Source: Brachionus plicatilis (Eukaryota > Rotifera > Eurotatoria > Ploima > Brachionidae). Taken from it: a stretch of DNA of 64,000 nt. Shown piece after piece: positions 24,501 to 33,990 of the stretch. Made by a program: the position numbers and the translations under genes. The stretch spans positions 803,643 through 867,642 of the forward strand of contig QEOQ01000316.1 of NCBI GenBank assembly GCA_010279815.1, read 5' to 3'. Below the pieces are notes generated by a model. That model was given only the letters and a program-made list of their open reading frames with translations. It was not told where the DNA came from and ran no database searches. Positions within the stretch are counted from its first letter, which is position 1, and each line of letters begins with the position of its first letter.

Positions 24501-24999
24501 ATTTTTTCTCTCTCTAAATTTACTCTAAATCATCAACGGTGTTCAAAAAGACCTTGTTGGTATCTTGGTAAGAAGGCAACTGTCTAAAACCACCACCATA
24601 ACTGTGATATTTATATTTGACTAGATATTTTCTGTTAGCATAAGTTTCCAAACAATCGGAAACAAATAAATTATTTGTTAGAAAAGAATCAATTTTTCTG
24701 CTTTCTTGCACGCATGGTTCGGCCTCAGCCATTACTTCATCATTTGGCAACAAAATGAGCTGTTTTGAACAAGCGTCTTTTCGCAAGAGCTCGTAATTCT
24801 GCTGCACATAAAGATCAAAGTCGACTGGGTCAACTTGTTTAAGTTTGTTCTGGGACAAAATAAAAAATTATCCAAAGCTACAAATAAGTTTGTGCAGACC
24901 TACCAGTTTGATGTTTTCTTTGAGCTGGGAGCTGGCTTGTTTGCGGGCCTCCGCAGCCGGCCGCAATTGATTTAGTCTTGAGACAAATTTTCGCTCCAT
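3462..24999 (-). CDS. DOCK9-like: Dedicator of cytokinesis 9/10/11-like (zizimin family) Rho-GTPase exchange factor
   Basis: Eighteen exons on the minus strand read (5' to 3'): 24904-24999, 24524-24849, 24407-24476, 24258-24356, 23620-24198, 23249-23488, 22445-23192, 18979-19811, 18692-18898, 18376-18491, 16391-17049, 12190-13093, 9885-10845, 5960-6547, 5645-5897, 4075-4259, 3705-4022, 3462-3551. All junctions are GT..AG and every phase agrees, giving 2423 codons plus stop. Vertebrate DOCK9 is about 2070 residues. Domain order is N-terminal DOCK-D region, PH, DUF3398-type, C2/DHR1, helical repeats, DHR2. Family knowledge: these proteins catalyse GDP release from Cdc42/Rac at membranes. A strong acceptor (T16-AATTAACTTTTAG) lies 20 bp before the ATG, so an upstream non-coding exon or a trans-spliced leader is likely. 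The exon 16-17 junction and the last 29 residues are the least certain part. Confidence 0.92.
4260..5644. other. DOCK9-like intron, AT-rich, no other feature seen
   Basis: 1.4-kb intron between the 5645-5897 and 4075-4259 exons. It is long A/T tracts only; no transposon termini, RNA gene or coding-like sequence was recognised. Confidence 0.6.
6724..7096. repeat. Fold-back MITE with ~150-bp arms (TTGTAAAATTCAAAAGCAAAT termini)
   Basis: The left arm (about 6724-6875) and right arm (about 6955-7096) are near-perfect inverted copies. Landmarks are TTGTAAAATTCAAAAGC outside and GCTGCAACATAGTGCAACATAC further in, separated by a short A/T loop. A related copy with the same inner motif lies at 21439-22273. 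It sits in the 6548-9884 intron of the DOCK gene on neither coding strand and would form a long hairpin if transcribed. Confidence 0.8.
7169..7680. repeat. Long-arm inverted-repeat element, TACCGTATTCCCTTGTTCG termini
   Basis: The arms 7169-7350 and 7500-7680 are almost identical inverted copies of about 180 bp, GC-richer than their surroundings. They contain AATGCAGCGCCACAACC and CCAGGGTCTTGAGAATGG. Termini begin TACCGTATTC and end GAATACGGTA, so TA may be the target duplication, as in Tc1/mariner-type elements (inference). A third, half-length copy is at 49300-49551 and a relative with similar termini is at 34911-35067. No transposase is present. Confidence 0.85.
7678..7770. repeat. Short tandem repeat, ATCAAATAATATTCAATTA unit
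   Basis: About four imperfect copies of a 19-23 bp A/T unit immediately abut the right end of the TACCGTATTC element. Replication slippage of A/T intron sequence is the simplest explanation. Confidence 0.7.
9250..9532. repeat. Palindromic MITE, GTGAAATTTTAG termini
   Basis: Perfect outer inverted repeats GTGAAATTTTAG / CTAAAATTTCAC are followed inward by AGTACA..AAAAGTAAAAA and TGCAAACAGTA(A/C) blocks on each arm, making a hairpin of about 280 bp. It lies in the DOCK intron 6548-9884. Related family members are at 45384-45724, 47367-47500, 56418-56758 and the window's left edge. Confidence 0.8.
9885..18898 (-). CDS. DOCK9-like: exons encoding the helical (armadillo-like) middle region
   Basis: Five exons (18692-18898, 18376-18491, 16391-17049, 12190-13093, 9885-10845) link DHR1 to DHR2. 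Matches to the family include ALHATEISTIVKYMPTLFN, the FIRIVCNHEHYIAFSLPTR block, RQFHFLVGVLL, KHSFDSRYNSDKQKQARIASIYLPLL and DDLTKRIRNIFLATAQMK. The 12190-13093 exon carries a Ser/Asn-rich, probably disordered insert of about 110 residues, and 9885-10845 begins with a Ser/Arg-rich stretch. The first exon (18692-18898) contains a basic KRKAPLIPP segment not obviously present in vertebrates. Introns of 3.3 kb (13094-16390) and 1.3 kb (17050-18375) hold transposons. Confidence 0.88.
10846..12189. other. DOCK9-like intron, AT-rich, no other feature seen
   Basis: 1.3-kb intron. A short GC-richer patch near 11570-11620 (GGCCTCTCGAGTCATACTGG) is the only interruption of A/T sequence; I cannot assign it. 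Confidence 0.55.
13750..14520 (+). other. GC-rich block of unknown origin inside the mariner relic
   Basis: This stretch is clearly GC-richer than anything around it and interrupts the transposase. It starts with a direct repeat of GTCCGGTCCC(C/T)AG (about 13780 and 13856). A plus-strand frame is open from 14120 to 14515 (131 codons; an internal start is MGDRLNFVDNVAHLNRLYRR). I recognise neither strand's translation. It may be part of a retroelement or a captured gene fragment. The frame ends in the A/T-rich sequence at 14510, so it is probably truncated. Confidence 0.45.
14960..15080. repeat. Terminus of a pogo/Tigger-like DNA element
   Basis: Contains CCTCTATATAACGAACAC and CGTTATAACGAAGTTCGACTGTA. 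TAACGAA-rich termini of this kind are seen on Tc1/pogo-type elements (family knowledge). After it, mariner transposase coding resumes, so this is probably the right end of the insertion that split it; the matching left end was not found. Confidence 0.45.
17886..18235. repeat. Fold-back element in DOCK9-like intron
   Basis: Inverted arms run TTTATTGTACATTTTTATATTTTTAC (about 17930) to GTAAAAATATAAAAATGTACAATAAA (about 18200). Inside them AATAATAAATTCGCAATTA faces TAATTGCGAATTTATTATTA. The loop is about 60 bp. It is non-coding and would fold into a stable RNA hairpin if the pre-mRNA retains it. Confidence 0.75.
18979..19811 (-). CDS. DOCK9-like: exon encoding the C2/DHR1 domain
   Basis: One 833-bp exon encodes the DHR1 (C2-type) lipid-binding domain. 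It contains FCYLYPISLKYDTQKVYSRA, NILIKIEFRDRDTD, HHNKTPQFYDEIKILLPLNL, HEKHHILFKFYHISC and IGFSWLPVFKNGKLF, which are the family's most conserved strands. In DOCK proteins this domain binds phosphoinositides and places the GEF at membranes. Its acceptor is AAG|TG, joining to the single base left by the preceding exon; a nearby CAG would break the frame. Confidence 0.9.
19842..19998. mobile_element. hAT-like MITE (CAGAGTTGTTTAAAAGTC family)
   Basis: Termini CAGAGTTGTTTAAAAGTCACAAG and its near inverse (..CTTGTAAACAACTCTG) enclose a 157-bp element. A perfect 8-bp target duplication GTCCATTT (19834-19841 and 19999-20006) flanks it; 8-bp duplications are typical of hAT elements. It lies in a DOCK intron 30 bp upstream of the DHR1 exon acceptor. 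Other copies are at 21702, 41281 and 56871. Confidence 0.9.
20824..21367. mobile_element. hAT-like MITE (GGCAAATTGAAGTTT family), copy 1
   Basis: A 544-bp element with termini GGCAAATTGAAGTTT / AAACTTCAATTTGCC and a perfect 8-bp duplication ACTCTGGC (20816-20823 and 21368-21375). The interior has an ATTATTAGACATAACATGTC palindrome and no coding frame. It closely matches 33991-34536, so the two probably moved recently by the same absent transposase. Confidence 0.92.
21439..22273. mobile_element. Fold-back element with 12-bp target duplication, itself hit by a hAT-like MITE
   Basis: Arms (21439-21560 and 22180-22273) share TTGTGAAxTTCAAAT and TTCTTCAATTTTTGATAAATT inverted. The flanks carry an identical 12-bp direct repeat GTATTTTGAGGC (21427-21438 and 22274-22285), which suggests the target duplication. 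The right arm is split by a CAGAGTTGTTTAAAAGTC-type MITE starting at 21702 and ending, degraded, near 22176. The inner motif is related to the 6724-7096 element. Confidence 0.8.
22445..23488 (-). CDS. DOCK9-like: exons encoding the DUF3398-type N-terminal region
   Basis: Two exons (23249-23488 and 22445-23192) encode the DOCK-D N-terminal module. Visible matches: LLLTCNNFQLNLRL, ISLSLYDVKNNQKIS, EVHEDIYLVGRVEKILDG, and SYRQPFAWFAKPIYKRL. The function of this module in zizimins is autoinhibition and scaffolding (family knowledge). The 748-bp exon leaves a single base that is completed by TG of the DHR1 exon. Confidence 0.88.
23620..24356 (-). CDS. DOCK9-like: exons encoding the PH domain
   Basis: Two exons (24258-24356 and 23620-24198) encode a pleckstrin-homology domain. 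HQGWLNYR opens it, SFKRRYFHLR follows the junction, and FADGQKQFDEWFSKLDQI forms the closing helix with its invariant Trp. A Ser-rich loop lies after the second strand and a Ser/Asn-rich linker follows the domain. PH domains of DOCK-D proteins bind membrane phosphoinositides. A 70-bp micro-exon upstream (24407-24476) is needed to keep phase; it encodes KGLGNKNLLIPEFCYEIDTE. Confidence 0.9.
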
Positions 25000-25018
25000 T
25001 TTCAAAAATTCATTTTCT

Positions 25019-26237
25019 AAAAGTTAATTAAAAAAAAAAAAAAAAAGTCAATTTAAACTGGGCTATTCTTCACGGGTATTTGATATTAAATTAATTAACA
25101 TGACCAATTTGGGGTGACTTCGAACAACCTTGTATTCAAAACAACTTTTTTTATTATTTTCAAATAAACAATTTTTTTTAAATAGAAAAAAAATTAGATA
25201 GCTTCGTGTTTACAGCACGTCTTAGTCCTAAATGTTGGACCTAGTTTTTGGAACAATAGATCACGTTAAATATCAATCAAAATTTGTAAATAATTTTTTT
25301 ATTTTTTTTTTTGAAAACAATTTATTCATAAAAAATTATGTTTATATTTCAACCAAGAATACTTAAAGCAAGAACTAAATTGAAAAAATCTGATTTAGCT
25401 ATTTTTTCGAGAGTTTAAATTATTGCAAATCTTTATGCAATCTTTTTGCCTATATCAATAAATTTATCTAATCTTTGGGAACAATTAGATGGATTTTTAA
25501 GATTGTTTGTTTAAGTTTCTTAAACCAGAGCTTTAAAACTAATTAGCTAAGTAGGCCGAGCGGAATTTGTCTAAATTGTAAAAAATTAGAACAATGGCAA
25601 CTTATTTTAAATAAGTTAAATCAGCATTTTTTTTAAAGTTTGTCAATCTTGACCTATTCGTCTGTTGCTCAGAGAAAAAAAGAAAAAAAAAATTTTATTC
25701 AATAAAATTAAATTTTCCAAAAGAATTTTCTAATTTTTTTTGATCGTTCAAAATTAATTGTAAGCGTAAATTGCGACACAACATTTATAAATAAAATTAT
25801 GAAAAATTTATTCTTAAAAATTAGAAGCCATTTAATTTTGTGAAAGCATTAAAAAAATTTACTTTTTATAACTGTATAAAATTCAAATGATTTTAGATAG
25901 TTTTTTTGTTGTAAAATATTTTAGGAATAGAAAATAATCTGGTTTCGACGCCCTTGTAAAATTATGTGTATTTGAAGTTGGCATAATATTTCATTTAGCA
26001 AGTAAAATAATTTCAGAAAAAATTTAATTCAATTTTAATTTCGAATCGATCAAATAATGTTTACAGCATTTGCACAGGACAATTTTAGTTTCAAGACTTC
26101 TAAAGCAAATGCAAATGTTCTATGAAAATAAAAATAAATTTTAAAATATTAAATACATTGTAAAAAATTTTTGTTAGTTTAAACAAAAAAAAAGCGCTTA
26201 ACCATTCGGAATAGACAATTTAGTCTACTATCATATT
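25019..26237. other. Divergent intergenic region between DOCK9-like and the FP-domain gene
   Basis: AT-rich. It must hold both 5' regulatory regions. Upstream of the FP gene there is an acceptor-like ACAATTTAG at about 26213-26223, which may mark a 5' UTR intron or trans-splice site. No other gene is seen. Confidence 0.5.
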
Positions 26238-29200
26238 ATGTCGCTAGACTTTTCCCATTTTGAAATCTATTTTGTCCATTACTCAGCCAAGTTTACAAAG
26301 CCTGCCGATCCTCTTGTCCTGTTTGTTCACTGGTCCATGATCCAAAACCGATTTAGATGCTTCAATGAATCCGAAGTAATTAAAATTCTTAAGTTTATCT
26401 TTAATAATATAAAACAACCTTTCCAAGCTTCATCATACTTTGCCCTTGAATTGGCTTGATAATGATAGCTTTTATGATTTTCAATATAAAAAGTATGATG
26501 TGATCTACCGACTTGAGATCTATATCGCTAACGAATGCGCTCTTATTCAATTAAAAGTAATTTTTTAAAAGTGAATTTATTTTTTTTTAATTATTACTGA
26601 ATAAAGAATATGGAAAACCTAATGGATAGCTCTCAATATGTTAAGATTGATGATTTTATTGATTCAGATAGCTTTAAGTCGGATCTAAAATTTTCAAAGT
26701 AAGCAACAAGAATATAATTTTTTATTAATTTTAAGCTTGGGGTTTATAAATTAATAATCAAAATTTATGCGAGAACCTGTTGGGTCTATGTAATCAAATT
26801 TTTGACCTATGATTTGAATATCAAAAAATAATTATATTGCTTAAGAGTTAGGAGTTGCTCATTTAGAAATATTAAAAGATATTTAAATTTAAATGTGGTA
26901 TCAAAAAATACTCTTTTTACAATTTTTCAATTAATGTAAGTTTTTCATTTATTTTTGAAAAAATTGAATTTTTTTAACACAATTTTTCTAAATTATTTAA
27001 AATTTACAAAAGTTTAAAATAAATAAAAATAAATTATTTTTAATATTAAAGTCTGGGTCATTGAAATTAAGTTGAAATAATTGTTAAAATTCAGCGCATA
27101 AAGAACAAAAATAATGATTAAAATTTGAACAATTTTTTTCTGTAAGTTTTATTTGTGGAAGATGGTGTTACAAATATTGTGGCAACTAAATCTTGGTCTG
27201 GAATTTCTCTTAGGAAAAAGCATTAATTATTAAATATTTATAAAAAAATTAATTTAAAATTTGAATCTAATTTAACTAAAAATTTGCAATACTTGTTACT
27301 AATTTAAAAAAATCGATTTTTTTTAGTTTTAAAAATTAAATAAAAAGTATCACTAATTATTTAAAAAAAAAATCTTTTTTTTTTGAATCAATATGATATT
27401 TTTGTAATATATAGTATATCTTTATATTGCTTATTTACATGTTTTGTTAAAATAAAAAAAATTTTAATTGAATTTTATTCTAAAATCTGTGTTGCTAATC
27501 TTTAATATTATTAAAAATCATTTAAAATCAATCAATATAAAAATTAGAAAAAAATTATGTTGTAAAAAGCAGGATTTAACTGAATATAAAAATGTTAAAT
27601 TTTTTCATTTTTTTTAAAGGATTTATAAAGACCTACATAGACTTTATACAAGCATAAAATGGTCTATAGATCGTTTTAGGTGCAAAAAGAATGAAAAAAG
27701 TCAAGAAACAAGTAGCAAAAGAGCCGAATCAGCTGAGATGGAAGTTGTAGAGTCGACTATTCCATCATCTGTATCATCTTCACAAACTCAATTATCAAAA
27801 AAAGGCCGCAAAGAAAGCAAAAAAAACTTTGGTCTCATATTTGACATTCTGTCCAACAAACTGGTCAAATCGAACCCGGAAGCAGTCAGGGATCTAAACT
27901 CAAAAATGTATACCTCGACATACGCCGAGTTCTTGAGCCACATCAAGCAAGAAAAGGCTGAGTTTGAGTCAAATGTTGAAATTTACCGGCGTAGCTCGGT
28001 AAGTTCAAGTCGGTCTAATGACGTAATTAGTTCTTCATCAAGCAATAATCTGGTGGAGTTCGGTAACCAAAAGCAAAAAAAAGCCACCAAAAAAAACCGC
28101 CCAAGCGTCCGTAAAGCCAATGGTGGCGAGGAAAACAGCCAGGAAGCAGACACCCTCAAGCCCAAGATAAATCCTGATGACAAGGACAATGTAGAGCGCG
28201 ACAAAATAAACCGAAATCTCCTATTCGACTACAACCCGATTACCAACTACTACAACTACAACAATAAAGCAGACAGCAAAACCATTGATCAGAAATTGAT
28301 CGAAGAGGACCAATTTGTGAAGAGGGCCTACGAAAAATTTGATCTAAAAACGTTTTGTGAAGTCAAACTAGTCGATTGTTTTAGCTCTGATCTTTTTAAA
28401 GGCCTAAAAGTGCCAATTAAACTGGATGACAAGATGAAGCAAGCTTTGGACTTGGACAACGAGGACGATCAGTATGATGACATTGAGGTTGTGCACAAGA
28501 AAAAGCCTCGCAAAGTGCGCAAAAATATATGGCGCGAAAAAAAACGTGTCAAGTCTAAGAAGAAGAAAACTGAAGTCAAAAAGAAACCAGAGGAGAACGA
28601 CAATGCCAACCAGGACCACTCACTTTTGGAAAAAAGTTCAGATCTAATGAACTATTTTAAGAATGGAACTTTGAAGCGAAAGCGAACAGACAGCACATCT
28701 AGCAGTGTGTTGCCAAATTTGGATGACACAGACTCGGAAGAAAGTAACCAAGTGACTAGAGTGGAAGACAAAGAAGAGGACTCGAGCTACAAGTCGCCGG
28801 TGATTGAAAAACAAGCAAGTTTAAATGATTCAGTGGCCAAAAAGTTGACATTCTCGGCCACCATTCAATCATCGATCACTGTTAGTCGAGTGGAAAAATC
28901 CAATGATGACACTTTATCTATTAATTTGTTCGCAGATGAATATCAGCCACCCAGCAAACGGACCCGAAGTAAGATTTTTTTGTCTAAAAACATTTAAAAT
29001 AAATTATCAGATTAAAATTGATTGATCATTTTGAATCAGTGGCCTAACATCCATTTGGCAAATTTTTTTTAATGAAATAGTTTTTTTTTTTGAGGAATAA
29101 TTTTGCCAAAATTTTGAGTAAAATTTTTAATTTTTATTTTCAACATTAAGTAGTTCTACTATCTAATTTTAAATTATATTTTTCATAAAAAAAAACAGAT

Positions 29201-30011
29201 TTATTCACATAAATTTTAAAATTGATTTGAATCAAATTGTCACAGTGTGTTTTTTGTTTTAAAAAAAATTTGAATTTTCAAAAAAAAATGCTCAACATTG
29301 TGTACTCCATTTAGTGGGAAAATTTTTACCAAAACGTTTTTGTTGATAATTTTCAGAATTTGAAAATTTAAAATTTTTTTTTTCAAAAATTTGGAAAATT
29401 TTATTTTGAAACTTTTTTTTAAATTTAGCAAATCAATCTTAACTTTAATTTTTTCAATTTTATATAAACAAAATTATCCCAATAATATTTTTAATACTAA
29501 TTTTGATCTTTAAATACTAAATGATGGAAAAACAAAAGCTTGGCAAAATAATTCCAGTCTTTAAAAAAAAAATGCTTTCAATAAAAAAATGGTCGCCATT
29601 CAGAAATTAAGATTAGAATTTTTCCTTTAAGGAGACTCTAATGACAAGTTAGTCGATTTGGATGCTTCAATTGAACAAGATGAGATTGCTGTTAAAAAAA
29701 GTTTGTTCAATTCTCCATCTAAGAGTACGACCAAGGCAAAAATTTTGACAACTCCAATTAGACAAATGGTCGCCAAGCCAGCCTGTACACCCAATTCTGT
29801 TAACTCAAAACTCAAAGAAATTAGTAATTGTGCTCTGGATAGCTTTGAAGAATGTCTCGCGCCCGGAAAATTCTACAAAAATTCAACATCCACGCAAAAA
29901 AATGACGAAAATTGCCTCCTTGACCAAAACTCATTGGGCTCGTGTGATGAGGAAAAAAAATCAGTTAATTTGGATGATGATGATGAGTGTAAAATGATTG
30001 AAATTTTTTAG
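26238..30011 (+). CDS. FP-domain (PI31/FBXO7-type) protein with long charged C-terminal tail
   Basis: Five exons, 26238-26375, 26428-26556, 26607-26698, 27620-28968 and 29632-30011, join in phase to give 695 codons plus stop. The first four open like a proteasome-inhibitor PI31 FP domain: DPLVLFVHWSMIQNRF, LPLNWLDNDSFYDFQY, VKIDDFIDSDSFKSDL, then IYKDLHRLYTSIKWSIDRF, which resembles the FBXO7 FP end. The domain mediates PI31/FBXO7 dimerisation and proteasome links (family knowledge). No F-box and no PI31-type Pro-rich tail follow. Instead there are about 520 residues of Ser/Lys/Glu-rich sequence with basic clusters (KKKPRKVRKN, KRVKSKKKKTEVKKK), suggesting nuclear location, and an acidic DDDDE near the end. 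The 920-bp intron 26699-27619 leaves room for the alternative that an in-frame ATG at 27738 starts a separate gene. Confidence 0.72.
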
Positions 30012-32386
30012 ATTAAACAAAAAAAGATGTGATTTTAATGCAAAACTATGTATATTGGTTGAGCCGATTTTTTTTCTTTTTTTATTCTAAATTTGAGCTC
30101 TAGAACAAGTCTAGATTAGAAAAATTTAATTTTTTAAAGAATGAATGTGAATTGGAAATTGGAAATTTTCATTTAAATGTGTATAACAAGTTTAATTTTT
30201 TTATACTAAGTTTTATGTCTTTTAAAAAAAATAAAAATATTAACAATTATTTTGGATAAATTTTTCTTTTTTTTTAACAAGAAATAAATAAAAATCGATT
30301 TAAAAAATGTTCTAGTGCCTTGATCCTTATTACTTTAAAAAATTAAATTGTTCGTCTTAATTTGAACTAAAGATTTTTATCTTATCTTTCCATGTTTTTT
30401 ATTTTAAAAATTTTGATCGTATAAAAGTTTATTGCCTCTAATAAGTGACGGACTTGCCTTAATGAATTTTTTTTAATTGAATTCATTTATTTTATTTTCA
30501 TTAATATCAGAATTTTTTTCTGAAAAAATTTAATTTTTAAACAGTTTTGGAATGGACTCAACTTTAATTGAAAAAATGGTCGAATCCTAGATGGATAAGG
30601 GATTTATGCACAAGTTGCTTGAAATTTTTAAATTAAATGCTGAAAAATTCATTAAGTTAATTTTTATTTATGATATTTTACCATCGCCAAATCCGGCGTA
30701 ATTTGTAAAATAAATAATAATAATAATAATAATATTTTATATTATATATATGTCAAAATACTTCAATTTAATTAATTTATTTAATAAAAGATAACAATTT
30801 TTTAATACCAATATTACTTCTTTTTCTACCAAAAATACTTTATATTCTAAATTTACTAGCATAATCTAAGTTTACTCTTAATTTATAAATTTGCTGCATG
30901 CTTCTAATATTACTAGAAAATAAAAAGTATTATTTTTAATTGCAATAAATTATTAAATCAATGAAATAGCAAAAAAAATTAAAATCATGATCTAATTGTC
31001 AATTTTTGTTAAATATTATTTATTTCATTAAACGCCATAAAGGCGATATTAAGTAAAAAATTAAAAATGGCATATAAGTATTTACCTTTGTCATTTTCAT
31101 GTAAAAAAAAAACAAAAATACTGAAGTTAGAAATAATTTTATTTATTGATAATTATGATTGTTTCATTTTATTTAATTTGTTGCGGTTAAATAAAAAATG
31201 AGCATGTTTTAATTATATTTGACACTATTTAATAATTATGTTATTGTTAATTAATAATAACCCTATTTTCAGTATTAAATAATAATTTTTGTTTTTTAAA
31301 TATATTATACGCGGTTAATAAATTAAATACTATTTTAAATAATTTTTGTTAATTTTTTCAAGCCAACAATTTTTCAAAACAAAATCATAGCTTCCGAATT
31401 TTTTGTTAAATGAACAAAAGGTTAAAATACTTATACACAATGTTTGTGAGTATAAAGCGGAAGGGGAAAATTAAAATGATATATTTAAAAAAAACAATTA
31501 AATTTTTACAGAATTGAGACTATTTCAGATTATTTTGAAGATTTAAGATGCCTAAATAACTTAATTATAGATAACTTAAATTTTGTAAAGAACCTTTATT
31601 TTTAAATTGGATAATTGCTGGCATAAATTAAAAGTCAAAATGGACTTTGTTTTTTTTTCAGGACTTGTAGACTTTTCTTAAAAAAAAAGCCGTAATTAAA
31701 TTTTTTTCTCTCTTTAATTAACTTTCAAATTTTTAGCACAAAATTTTATTGCCAATTAATTTTTCATTGCTTTTTGGAAACTCTCTTTTAGACAACAGCA
31801 GACCATGCAGAAGACCAAAATTTAATCTTTCTTTAATAATTTAATATTTTTCTTTATTAAAGCTACATTTTGAAAGCAATGAGAGATTTAATTCAAAATT
31901 GTAATTTAATTTTTCATAATTTTAAAATTCATCATAAGAAAAATTACCTGAATTTTTTCAAAAAATTTTTGTTGTTTAGTTACTTGAATGCTTTATTTCA
32001 GCATGGTTGGTTGTGTCAGACCAGCCAATTCAATTTTAAAATTGATCAAGTGATTTTTTTTTATTTAAATTGAAAAATAAAAATTTCAAAAAAAATCAAC
32101 GGCCTTAAAATTTAAATTAAAAAAAATTAAAGCGTTGCTATGAAGTCATCGGATTTGCCAAATTTTAAAAAATCTTTTAAGTTACCATGATTATACAAAA
32201 ATATAAAAGGCAATACTTTTATATAAACTACACAAATAAACCATGACCCACAAAAATCCCATTGAAAATAAGACCGAATGAGTCGGTATGGAAAAAAATC
32301 CTCTCAGATATAACTTGCGCAAAAATTTTTTGTTTAAAAAAAAATAAAAATAATAAAATTCTACAGCAATGCAAATTTAAAATAAA
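30012..32386. other. AT-rich intergenic region with a possible LINE/SINE 3' tail
   Basis: No gene is recognised in 2.4 kb. At about 30675-30740 a small hairpin (CGCCAAATCCGGCG) is followed by GTAATTTGTAAAATAAATAATAATAATAAT, the pattern of a non-LTR element 3' end with an (AAT)n tail. A short open frame at 31870-32073 has intergenic composition and is not called. Confidence 0.4.
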
Positions 32387-33391
32387 ATGCGAATAAGATT
32401 TTTTATATTTTATTTAATCGGAATTATTGTTTGGGCCCTCTTTACACTTTTTATTTCAAAAGTCAACTATGAAACTGAAAATAAATCAATTGATGATCTT
32501 TATGACGAATTCAAGCCAGATCTTCTATCCCAAGACAATCCCCACAATTTTAGATATTTAATCAACCCTGGTCCAAGCATTTGTTCCACTGATTTGGTCC
32601 TAATTGCCTTTGTGTGCATATCACCTGCCAGTTTTGAGCACAGAAATCTAATTAGACAAACATGGGCTAACTGGAAGCTTTTTCCAACAATACGAGCTGT
32701 ATTTCTAGTCGGACTTAGTTCCAACAAAACTTTAAATTCAATGCTTATTGCCGAAAGTGAGGCTTATGGTGATATTGTTCAGGAAGACTTCATGGATACC
32801 TATGACAATTTGACTCTGAAGACGGTAATGGGTCTTAAATGGGTCTCAACATACTGTTCGAATTCAAAATTCACGCTCAAAGTAGATGACGATGTGGTCG
32901 TCAATGTACCAGTTTTAATAAAATTTTTAAAAAATCAAATAAATTCTGGCAAAGATAAAAATTATTACATGGGCAGTTTACAGCAAAACGCCATAATTCT
33001 CAGAGATAAAAAATCAAAATGGTTCATTAAAGAAGAAGAGTTGAATGGAAAATACTATCCATCATATCACCAAGGTCCTGCATATATGTTCAGCACTGAT
33101 CTAGCCGCAAAATTGTACCAAACTTCATTGAACACTCAGTTTTTTCGCTTCGAAGACATATATTTAGGCGTCCTGGCAAACAGGTTAAAAGCTAATTTTA
33201 TAGGTTTGAATAAGTTATATTGGTACAGTGCAGGAAAAAATCTGACTTCGATTTCTTATCAAGAAGCTTCCAAACTTTTCGCATTTACTGATCTACAAAA
33301 TTTTGAAAATATTTGGAATTTGCTAATAAAGACTCAGAAAGACTATTTTTTTATTCTCAATTCCGGAAATGTTTTTCGTGTTTTTGATTAA
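32387..33391 (+). CDS. Beta-1,3-galactosyltransferase-family (GT31) glycosyltransferase
   Basis: A single-exon frame of 334 codons encodes a type II Golgi protein: short basic MRIRFF, then one hydrophobic segment (about residues 5-24) and a lumenal catalytic domain. GT31 landmarks are all present: RNLIRQTWANW, FLVGLSSNKTLN, EAYGDIVQEDFMDTYDNLTLKT, the metal/donor-binding DDDV in FTLKVDDDVVV, YPSYHQGPAYMFS, and FEDIYLGVLA. The family transfers Gal or GlcNAc from UDP-sugars in beta-1,3 linkage; the acceptor cannot be told. Length is normal for the family. An acceptor-like CTACAG 16 bp before the ATG suggests a 5' UTR intron or leader splice. Confidence 0.92.
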   Translation: MRIRFFIFYLIGIIVWALFTLFISKVNYETENKSIDDLYDEFKPDLLSQDNPHNFRYLINPGPSICSTDLVLIAFVCISPASFEHRNLIRQTWANWKLFPTIRAVFLVGLSSNKTLNSMLIAESEAYGDIVQEDFMDTYDNLTLKTVMGLKWVSTYCSNSKFTLKVDDDVVVNVPVLIKFLKNQINSGKDKNYYMGSLQQNAIILRDKKSKWFIKEEELNGKYYPSYHQGPAYMFSTDLAAKLYQTSLNTQFFRFEDIYLGVLANRLKANFIGLNKLYWYSAGKNLTSISYQEASKLFAFTDLQNFENIWNLLIKTQKDYFFILNSGNVFRVFD

Positions 33392-33644
33392 ATTGTTTTG
33401 TAATTAATTTTTTTCTAGAGACGTTCTCAATCAATTTAGAAAAATAAATTATTTGATCTTGGTAATTTATTTTCTCAAACTTTTACTCAAATTAAAGCTC
33501 CTGATTTTTTGCAATTTTTTATTCAAACAGCATTGGTAATAAATTTTTAGATACCATTTGGACCTGATGTAAACAAAAGACAAAAAAAATTGATTATTAG
33601 AATAATGGGTTTTTAAAAAAAATTCAGAAATACTCCCATGTTCC

Positions 33645-33982
33645 AAACAGTGATGTTAGTCGATCGAAATTTTGGATCATGATCTGAAATTTGGATCACG
33701 ATCGGATCATATCCCATTCGTTGGATCATGATCAGCTATTTAGATATTAACTGGATAAATATTATTAAATAATTATTAAATGTAAAATGTTTTTAAAAGA
33801 AAGAATTTGATGTAAAATTGTAATTAACTAATCACAAAACTAAAATTCTAAATTTCTTCAGCATAAATCGGAAAAAAAATCACAAATTTTCTTTATTAAA
33901 AGCAATTTTCTCTAAAGTCTCAGCACTTATCCAATTTCTTTTCGCCCAAATTTGATCTGAGGACCTAGAAAATAGACTCTCG
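33645..33982. repeat. GGATCATGATC-rich repeat remnant
   Basis: Several variants of GGATCATGATC / GATCGGATCAT occur between about 33660 and 33740. They resemble the palindrome at 34645-34784 and are probably a decayed relative. The remainder is AT-rich. Confidence 0.4.
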
Positions 33983-33990
33983 CAAGGAAC

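Noticed and set aside
27983..28619. Minus-strand Leu/Phe-rich frames resembling membrane segments
   Set aside because: Antisense of Lys/Glu/Asp-rich coding sequence in the FP-domain gene always yields Phe/Leu-rich translations.
31870..32073. 67-codon plus-strand frame upstream of the glycosyltransferase
   Set aside because: Lys/Asn/Phe/Ile composition equals that of random A/T-rich spacer and no domain is visible.
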